The notes under the pieces: generated by a model
The model's database searches: none
The model's input: only the letters and a program-made list of their open reading frames with translations
Told to the model about the DNA's origin: nothing
Shown here: positions 42,391 to 47,462 of the stretch, piece after piece
Numbering within the stretch: position 1 is the stretch's first letter
How the letters are laid out: each line of letters starts with the position of its first letter
Made by a program: the position numbers and the translations under genes
Assembly: GCA_002432425.1 (NCBI GenBank)
Contig: DJEL01000058.1
Location: forward strand, 1 to 47,462
DNA: 47,462 bases
DNA from: Lachnospiraceae bacterium UBA5899
GTDB taxonomy: Bacteria > Bacillota > Clostridia > Lachnospirales > Lachnospiraceae
Reading direction: 5' to 3'

Positions 42391-42804
42391 ATGAAAAAAG
42401 ATGATTGTATTTTCTGCAAAATCGCTAATGGAGAAATCCCTTCCAAAACATTGTATGAAGACGAGGATTTCAGAGTTATTCTGGACCTGGGTCCCGCAAC
42501 CAAAGGACATGCCCTGATTTTACCCAAGGAGCATGCGGCAAATCTGTATGAACTTCCTGATGAAACAGCGGCAAAAGCCATGATACTTGCCAAGAAAATG
42601 GGTACCCGCATGGTAGAAAAGCTTCATGCAGACGGATTGAACCTTGTGCAGAACAACGGAGAGACAGCAGGTCAGACCGTTTTGCATTTCCACCTGCATT
42701 TAATTCCCCGTTATCAAAATGACGGACAGCATATCCTCTGGACTCCGGGTACTGCCACACAGGAAGAATTAGAAGCCGTTTGTCAGGAGATTGTAAAAGA
42801 ATGA
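42391..42804 (+). CDS. HIT-family nucleotide hydrolase (HinT-like)
   Basis: 137 residues. Zinc-type N-terminus 'CIFCKIANGEIPSKTLYED' and the active-site histidine triad 'QTVLHFHLHLIPRY'. HinT-like proteins hydrolyse adenosine phosphoramidates and adenylated amino acids. ATG 42391 is chosen (GGAGA upstream); GTG 42382 is in frame but too close to the SD. The stop overlaps the start of the fumarase alpha gene (ATGA). Confidence 0.93.
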   Translation: MKKDDCIFCKIANGEIPSKTLYEDEDFRVILDLGPATKGHALILPKEHAANLYELPDETAAKAMILAKKMGTRMVEKLHADGLNLVQNNGETAGQTVLHFHLHLIPRYQNDGQHILWTPGTATQEELEAVCQEIVKE

Positions 42805-43643
42805 GAACAATTCAGGTACAGCAGATAACAGAACAGATTAAGGAAATGTGCATTCAGGTCAATCATTACCTTTCGGAAGATATGAAAGAAGCTTTGCAGA
42901 ATGCGCAGGCAGGTGAGAAATCTCCGTTAGGATGTCAGATACTTTCCCAGCTTCAGGAAAATCTTAAGATTGCCGGAGAAGACATGATTCCTATTTGCCA
43001 GGATACCGGTATGGCGGTTGTTTTCCTGAAGGTCGGTCAGGATGTGCATTTGGAAGGCGGTTCTATAGAGGATGCCGTGAACGAAGGAGTAAGACAGGGT
43101 TATACGGAAGGTTACCTCCGTAAGTCCGTGGTAAAAGACCCTTTAATCCGGGAGAATACCAGGGATAATACACCTGCGGTTATTCATTATGAAATTGTGC
43201 CCGGAGATAAAGTGACCATTACGGTGGCGCCGAAAGGCTTTGGCAGTGAAAATATGAGCCGTGTTTTCATGTTGAAACCGTCTGACGGTATAGAAGGTGT
43301 AAAGAATGCCGTTCTGACGGCAGTAAAGGATGCAGGTCCCAATGCATGCCCGCCCATGGTTGTGGGAGTAGGTATCGGCGGCACCTTTGAAAAGTGCGCT
43401 CTGATGGCGAAACAGGCATTAATGCGTCCGGTGGGTTCTCATTCGGAGATTCCTTATGTAAAGGAAATGGAAGAAGAACTGTTATCCAGAATAAACGGGC
43501 TGGGAATCGGACCCGGCGGTCTGGGCGGAACCACAACCGCACTTGCCGTGAATGTAAATACTTATCCTACGCATATTGCGGGTCTGCCGGTGGCGGTAAA
43601 TATCTGCTGTCATGTGAACAGACATATTGTGAGGGAAGTATAA
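42801..43643 (+). CDS. Class I fumarate hydratase, alpha subunit
   Basis: 280 residues, the catalytic subunit of the two-gene 4Fe-4S fumarase/tartrate dehydratase family. Cluster-binding region 'PICQDTGMAVVF', and 'ACPPMVVGVGIGGTFEKCAL' with two more cysteines, plus 'GPGGLGGTTTALAVN'. It interconverts fumarate and malate under anaerobic conditions. Overlaps the HIT gene by 4 bases; the beta subunit follows after 10 bases. Tartrate dehydratase cannot be excluded by motif alone. Confidence 0.93.
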   Translation: MRTIQVQQITEQIKEMCIQVNHYLSEDMKEALQNAQAGEKSPLGCQILSQLQENLKIAGEDMIPICQDTGMAVVFLKVGQDVHLEGGSIEDAVNEGVRQGYTEGYLRKSVVKDPLIRENTRDNTPAVIHYEIVPGDKVTITVAPKGFGSENMSRVFMLKPSDGIEGVKNAVLTAVKDAGPNACPPMVVGVGIGGTFEKCALMAKQALMRPVGSHSEIPYVKEMEEELLSRINGLGIGPGGLGGTTTALAVNVNTYPTHIAGLPVAVNICCHVNRHIVREV

Positions 43644-43653
43644 AGGAGAAGAT

Positions 43654-44205
43654 ATGGATAAATACATACAAACTCCGCTTACGGAGGAAATTGCACAGAC
43701 ATTGAAAGCCGGCGATTATGTGTATATTACCGGTACGATTTATACGGCGCGGGATGCGGCACATAAGCGCATGCAGGAAGCTCTGGATGCAGGAAAATCG
43801 CTTCCCATTGAGATGAAAGACAACGTGATTTATTATATGGGCCCCTCCCCGGCAAGAGAAGGCAGACCCATTGGCTCCGCCGGTCCTACAACAGCAAGCC
43901 GCATGGATAAATATGCGCCCAGGCTGCTGGATTTGGGATTAAGGGGCATGATTGGAAAAGGTAAGCGCTCCAGGGAAGTTCTGGATGCCATTGTAAGGGA
44001 CAAAGCCGTCTATTTTGCAGCAGTAGGAGGAGCCGGCGCTTTGCTTTCCAAAGCGATACAGTCATCGGAAGTCGTGGCATATGACGATTTGGGAACAGAG
44101 GCTATTCGGAAACTTAAGGTGAAGGATTTTCCTGTTATTGTAGTTTGTGACACCGAAGGAAATAATTTATATGAAACAGCCGTAAAGGCATATGCAGAAA
44201 ATTAG
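43654..44205 (+). CDS. Class I fumarate hydratase, beta subunit
   Basis: 183 residues: 'YYMGPSPAREGRPIGSAGPT', 'RMDKYAPRLLDLGLRGMIGK' and 'VAYDDLGTEAIRKLKVKDFP', typical of the beta subunit. It completes the active site with the alpha subunit. SD AAAGGAGAAG immediately precedes ATG 43654. Confidence 0.93.
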   Translation: MDKYIQTPLTEEIAQTLKAGDYVYITGTIYTARDAAHKRMQEALDAGKSLPIEMKDNVIYYMGPSPAREGRPIGSAGPTTASRMDKYAPRLLDLGLRGMIGKGKRSREVLDAIVRDKAVYFAAVGGAGALLSKAIQSSEVVAYDDLGTEAIRKLKVKDFPVIVVCDTEGNNLYETAVKAYAEN

Positions 44206-44249
44206 GGACAGTTTTATAAATCAAGACGAATTATAGATAGGAAAAGAAA

Positions 44250-44972
44250 ATGAAAAGAATTTTTTTAATGGTGTTAAGACTCTTTTATTTTGCTCCCATT
44301 GCCGTATGGAGAATAGGAAGATACGGCAAACAGGTGGGCAAGTACGAAGAAGCCTACGAATATATTAAAATGGCAACCAGAAAGGCTACACGCGCCGGAC
44401 GGGTCGACATAGAAGCTTATGGGCTGGAAAATCTTCCGAAGGAAGACGGCTTTGTATTCTTTCCCAACCATCAGGGCTTGTTTGATGTGCTGGTGTTTTT
44501 GCAGACATGTCCCAGACCGTTTGCTTTTGTTATGAAAAAGGAAGCCAGTAATATTATTCTGTTAAAGCAGGTGAGCCAGGCACTTGGTTCCTATGCTATG
44601 GACAGAGCCGACATAAAGCAGTCCCTGCAGGTTATCAATCATGTGACGGAGGATGTGAAAAACGGAAAGAATTTTCTGATTTTCCCGGAAGGCACCAGAA
44701 GCAGGCAGGGAAACAAACTGCTTGATTTTAAGGGCGGCAGCTTTAAGTGTGCCGTGAAAGCAAAGTGTCCCATTGTGCCCTGCGCACTGGTAGACTCTTT
44801 CAAACCGTTCGATGAGAGTTCCATTAAAAGAGTAAAGGTGAAGATATCTTATCTTCCTCCTATTTATTATGAAGAATATAAAGATATGAAAACGCCGGAG
44901 ATAGCGGCAGAAGTAAAGAGAAGAATCGAGCAGGAAATCAGCAGGATAACAGAGGAATCGGCAGGTGAATAA
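44250..44972 (+). CDS. plsC: 1-acyl-sn-glycerol-3-phosphate acyltransferase (PlsC)
   Basis: 240 residues with the acyltransferase motif I 'FFPNHQGLFDVLVF' (HX4D) and motif III 'FPEGTRSRQG'; N-terminal membrane-associated helix. It acylates lysophosphatidic acid to phosphatidic acid in phospholipid synthesis. 45 bases after the fumarase beta gene; weak SD (AGGAAAAG). No partner lipid gene is present. Confidence 0.92.
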   Translation: MKRIFLMVLRLFYFAPIAVWRIGRYGKQVGKYEEAYEYIKMATRKATRAGRVDIEAYGLENLPKEDGFVFFPNHQGLFDVLVFLQTCPRPFAFVMKKEASNIILLKQVSQALGSYAMDRADIKQSLQVINHVTEDVKNGKNFLIFPEGTRSRQGNKLLDFKGGSFKCAVKAKCPIVPCALVDSFKPFDESSIKRVKVKISYLPPIYYEEYKDMKTPEIAAEVKRRIEQEISRITEESAGE

Positions 44973-44999
44973 TAAAGAATTGTCTTGCAAAAAAAGTAT

Positions 45000-45028
45000 T
45001 TGACAAAAACTACGTACATATGTATAAT
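45000..45028 (+). promoter_or_regulatory. Consensus promoter of tRNA-Ser
   Basis: TTGACA (45000-45005), 17-base spacer, TATAAT (45023-45028): perfect consensus in both hexamers. It starts transcription about 50 bases before the tRNA. Confidence 0.9.
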
Positions 45029-45083
45029 AACATTTGCGTCACCGAAAGGGATGCATCATACTTGACAGAGGCATTCGGATTAT

Positions 45084-45171
45084 GGAGAAATACTCAAGAG
45101 GCCGAAGAGGCGCCCCTGCTAAGGGTGTAGGTCGGGCAACCGGCGCGAGGGTTCAAATCCCTCTTTCTCCG
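45084..45171 (+). tRNA. tRNA-Ser (anticodon GCT)
   Basis: 88-base class II tRNA. Acceptor GGAGAAA (45084-45090) pairs with TTTCTCC (45164-45170), discriminator G45171. Anticodon loop CTGCTAA with GCT at 45118-45120. A long variable arm and T loop GTTCAAATC are present. CCA is not encoded. Single-gene unit with own promoter and terminator. Confidence 0.97.
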
Positions 45172-45190
45172 TTTAGCAGCCAATGCCATA

Positions 45191-45226
45191 AAGCAGAAGT
45201 ATCCGGTGGATGCTTCTGCTTTTTTG
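45191..45226 (+). terminator. Intrinsic terminator after tRNA-Ser
   Basis: AAGCAGAAG (45191-45199) pairs with CTTCTGCTT (45213-45221), with an inner ATCC/GGAT extension, then a run of T. Very stable. Confidence 0.92.
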
Positions 45227-45347
45227 CGTTATAGAGTTATAGAATAGAAAAGACTTATATTAATGTGTGAAAGGTATTCCTGTAAGCAAAGCACATTTAT
45301 TGCTTTGTTAAAGTTTACTGAAAAGAAAAATAAAAAGGGGAAAGTAT

Positions 45348-47105
45348 ATGGTTCAAAAAAAGAAATATGGGAGTCTTGTGTATTTGGGAGGTTTGCAGCT
45401 GATAATACTTTATCTTATTCCATACTTTGTGTTGGGAAAACAGGCATCTTTTCGAATTACAGATTTTTTGGATGATGAAGTTATTCAGTACATGCTTTCC
45501 GGAAAATATTTCTTTACCGGTTTTAATACAAAAGTGGCCGAGTGGTTTAACGGAGCGGATAAATTTGCAATTCAGGCGCCTTGTTTTTTACTGATTTGGC
45601 CATTTTATTTCTTCCCATTTTATAATGCTATTATGATTTCTGTGATTTTGGGGGAATTTTTTGCATATACGGGAATGTTTTTGCTGCTTCAAAAAATTTT
45701 TAAGGGAGAATATCCGGCGATAACTATGGTAATATCCTTTTTGTTTAGCATATTGCCATTTTATCCAAGTTATGGCTTATCTTCAATAGGCATTCCTTTG
45801 GTAATATGGGCATTTTGGAAAGTGAGCGAAAACAAATGTAACATATTGGCGTATATGACGATATGCTTTTGGGGGCTGTATTCATCTTTAGTATGGAGTG
45901 GTTATTTTATAATTGGATTTGTTCTTATATTTGCTTTTTTCCTTTTCTTAAAAAAAAGAAAGAAAAGTGGATTGCGAGTGCTTTTTGGAAGTCTGGTATT
46001 AACGGCTACGTATGTATTTTCATTTAAAGATACTATTTACGGAATTTTCTTTAGTGGTGTTGAATCTCATAGGAATACGCCTGGGAGAGAATATATACCG
46101 GCTCGCTTCAAGGATACGTTTGTTTCACTTTTTAAATATGGACAGTATCATGCACCGAGTTATCATACATATATTATGGCGGGGTCGCTGTTGCTCATCA
46201 TATTGGTATTGTTTTTGCTTTATGTTAGCCCACGCAGCCGCATTGTAAAAAACAAATGGTTTCTGGCAGCTACATTGTGGACAGGGGCAGTAATAATCGC
46301 CGTATTTTCTGCATTCTATCAAAGCGAAGCCGGTTATTGGCTGAGAGGACATTTGGGTGTCCTGCAGAGTGTGCAGCTTGACAGGGTATACTGGTTATAT
46401 CCGACTATATGGTATACGGAAGCTGCCATATGTATGGCGATTTTCTATGATTTATGTAAAGTATATGTACGAAAACCGATTGCCTGCAAGGCGTTATATT
46501 GCATAGAAATAGTAGGAGTCTTAGTATTCATGGTGCCATATTTGATTGGCAAAAATACAGAATACAAATCAAATTTATTCCGCGTTATGGGAAAAGATAA
46601 TGGGTTAGTTTCGTATAAAGAGTATTATGATGAAAAATTGTTTACAGAAATAAAAGATTATATACATCTTGAACCGGCTCAATATCGGGTGGCTTGTCTG
46701 GGGTTGACACCGGCGGTGGCTTCAGCCAATGGACTATACACGCTGGATGCATATTCAACCAATTACAGTTTGGACTATAAAATGAAATTCAGAAAAGTTA
46801 TTGCGGCAGAACTTGATAAAAATGCCGATTTAGAGTGGTATTTTGATAGTTGGGGAAACCGTTGCTACCTGTTTAGTGCGGAATTGGGAAAAAATTGGGA
46901 TGTAAACAAGAAAGAACCTGCTTATATTTCTGATTGGGGAATTGATACACAGGCTTTGAAAGAATTGACATCGCAAACTAATGTAAAAACATATATATTG
47001 TCTGCTGTTGAAATACGCAATGCTTCAGATATCGGTTTGGACTGCATACAAGAATTTGACCAACCGGATAGCTACCGCCATATATATCTATATAATATTT
47101 TATAA
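45348..47105 (+). CDS. AT-rich polytopic membrane protein (DUF6044/YkoS-like)
   Basis: 585 residues with eleven or so membrane spans ('LGGLQLIILYLIPYFVLG', 'MISVILGEFFAYTGMFLLLQ', 'YFIIGFVLIFAFFLFL') and a soluble C-terminal 130 residues ('YRVACLGLTPAVASANGLYT', 'YSTNYSLDYKMKFRKVIAAE'). The arrangement recalls DUF6044/YkoS-like and GT-C-type glycosyltransferases, where 'FLDDEVIQYML' near the N-terminus could carry acidic catalytic residues. Its base composition is much AT-richer than most genes in the window, so it may have been acquired. AAAAGGGG precedes ATG 45348. Assignment tentative. Confidence 0.7.
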   Translation: MVQKKKYGSLVYLGGLQLIILYLIPYFVLGKQASFRITDFLDDEVIQYMLSGKYFFTGFNTKVAEWFNGADKFAIQAPCFLLIWPFYFFPFYNAIMISVILGEFFAYTGMFLLLQKIFKGEYPAITMVISFLFSILPFYPSYGLSSIGIPLVIWAFWKVSENKCNILAYMTICFWGLYSSLVWSGYFIIGFVLIFAFFLFLKKRKKSGLRVLFGSLVLTATYVFSFKDTIYGIFFSGVESHRNTPGREYIPARFKDTFVSLFKYGQYHAPSYHTYIMAGSLLLIILVLFLLYVSPRSRIVKNKWFLAATLWTGAVIIAVFSAFYQSEAGYWLRGHLGVLQSVQLDRVYWLYPTIWYTEAAICMAIFYDLCKVYVRKPIACKALYCIEIVGVLVFMVPYLIGKNTEYKSNLFRVMGKDNGLVSYKEYYDEKLFTEIKDYIHLEPAQYRVACLGLTPAVASANGLYTLDAYSTNYSLDYKMKFRKVIAAELDKNADLEWYFDSWGNRCYLFSAELGKNWDVNKKEPAYISDWGIDTQALKELTSQTNVKTYILSAVEIRNASDIGLDCIQEFDQPDSYRHIYLYNIL

Positions 47106-47151
47106 AAAATAATTTATAAAAAATAAATGTAAAAAATAAATAAAATAAATA

Positions 47152-47180
47152 TTGACAAGTAGAACAAGCTGATTTATTAT
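47152..47180 (+). promoter_or_regulatory. rRNA operon promoter P1
   Basis: TTGACA (47152-47157), 17 bases, TATTAT (47175-47180). An A/T-rich stretch (47106-47151) just upstream looks like an UP element. Confidence 0.8.
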
Positions 47181-47246
47181 AAAAGTCCACCGTCTGGGAA
47201 ACACAAAGCGGCCGGTGAAAAAAATCAAAAAAACTTCAAAAAGTTA

Positions 47247-47275
47247 TTGACAAATGAAAGAACTCATGGTAATCT
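47247..47275 (+). promoter_or_regulatory. rRNA operon promoter P2
   Basis: TTGACA (47247-47252), 17 bases, TAATCT (47270-47275), 95 bases downstream of P1, with an A-rich stretch before it. The tandem layout is normal for rrn operons. Confidence 0.7.
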
Positions 47276-47441
47276 AAATGAGTTGTGACTCGAGAGAGTT
47301 GAAAGCACAGAACCTTGACAAATAAACAGCAATGCAACCCTGAAAATTCTTAAAGAGAAAATTCAGAACAAGCAAAACCAAAGTAAAAAAGGAACGGTTT
47401 AACATTAACCAGAGTTAATCTAAAACCGGATCAACAAACAT
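47276..47441 (+). other. rRNA leader region
   Basis: 166 non-coding bases between P2 and 16S. It includes an imperfect 14-position hairpin (47396-47409 with 47414-47427) about 20 bases before the 16S core, probably part of processing or antitermination structures, and a third TTGACA at 47315 without a -10. Confidence 0.7.
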
Positions 47442-47462
47442 TAACATGAGAGTTTGATCCTG
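47442..47462 (+). rRNA. 16S rRNA, first bases only (cut by window edge)
   Basis: AGAGTTTGATCCTG at 47449-47462 is the universal 5' sequence of bacterial 16S rRNA (27F primer site). The mature end is estimated about 7 bases upstream. The rest lies beyond the window. Confidence 0.95.

Noticed and set aside
47315..47320. Third TTGACA before 16S as a P3 promoter
   Set aside because: No -10-like hexamer at 16-18 bases downstream.

Overview
The window comes from a flagellated, Gram-positive anaerobe of the Firmicutes, most likely the family Lachnospiraceae (Roseburia/Eubacterium/Butyrivibrio-like). The evidence is strong AAAGGAGG-type ribosome binding sites, flagellin preceded by a DUF6240-type giant protein and followed by FliS, BofA and YaaL homologues, a Firmicutes-type Tad/Flp pilus locus with a Flp1-like pilin, an iron-sulphur two-subunit fumarase, and a Lachnospiraceae-like rRNA leader at the right edge. 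No species can be named from the sequence alone. There is no CRISPR array, phage or insertion sequence.

Layout. 1-2134: a 5'-broken hexapeptide acetyltransferase, then an ECF sigma factor split by one base and its DUF4179 anti-sigma-like partner. 2208-3718: a metal-transport module (histidine-rich ArsP_2-type permease plus Fur-family repressor) behind a promoter overlapped by a perfect 16-bp inverted repeat. 3776-6590: tRNA-Lys(CTT), tatD and a periplasmic-sensor GGDEF protein. 6598-8967: DUF2975 / small HTH / DUF4173-like membrane genes. 8988-10541 (minus): an ABC-F ATPase. 10711-14177: DUF4358 lipoprotein, AlgI-like MBOAT and DHHW protein, a surface-polymer O-acylation cassette. 14125-16084 (minus): flotillin and a small frameshifted membrane protein. 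16345-20538: HAD phosphatase, rsmA, a zinc-ribbon membrane protein and a lipoprotein sharing its C-terminal domain. 20734-25523: a TPR protein with a degenerate AAA-like domain and glgB. 25657-30224: DUF6240, flagellin and fliS. 30174-30906: yaaL (minus) and a bofA homologue.

30943-41340 is the most distinctive region: a Tad-like type IV pilus operon. It has a promoter and a long leader, a prepilin peptidase with an apparent ATT start, a TadZ-like protein lacking a usable Walker A, the TadA/CpaF ATPase, TadB, a TadC carrying an extracellular Ig-like domain, a 58-residue Flp1-like pilin, a DUF5702 protein, two TadE-like pseudopilins (one with a duplicated His/Cys metal-binding motif), a second A24 peptidase and a DUF6382-FHA protein; a rhomboid protease follows. 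Pilin and both pseudopilins share a G-X4-E cleavage pattern.

41373-44972 is housekeeping (flavodoxin-SCP2 fusion, HIT hydrolase, class I fumarase alpha and beta, PlsC). 45000-45226 is a complete tRNA-Ser(GCT) transcription unit. 45348-47105 is an AT-rich multi-spanning membrane protein. 47152-47462 holds tandem rRNA promoters, the leader, and the first bases of a 16S rRNA gene cut by the window edge.

Three genes carry single-base or start-site lesions (819, about 14560, and the 5' end at 14-16) and one start is odd (31245). These may be real decay or assembly errors, so those reading frames should be checked against reads.
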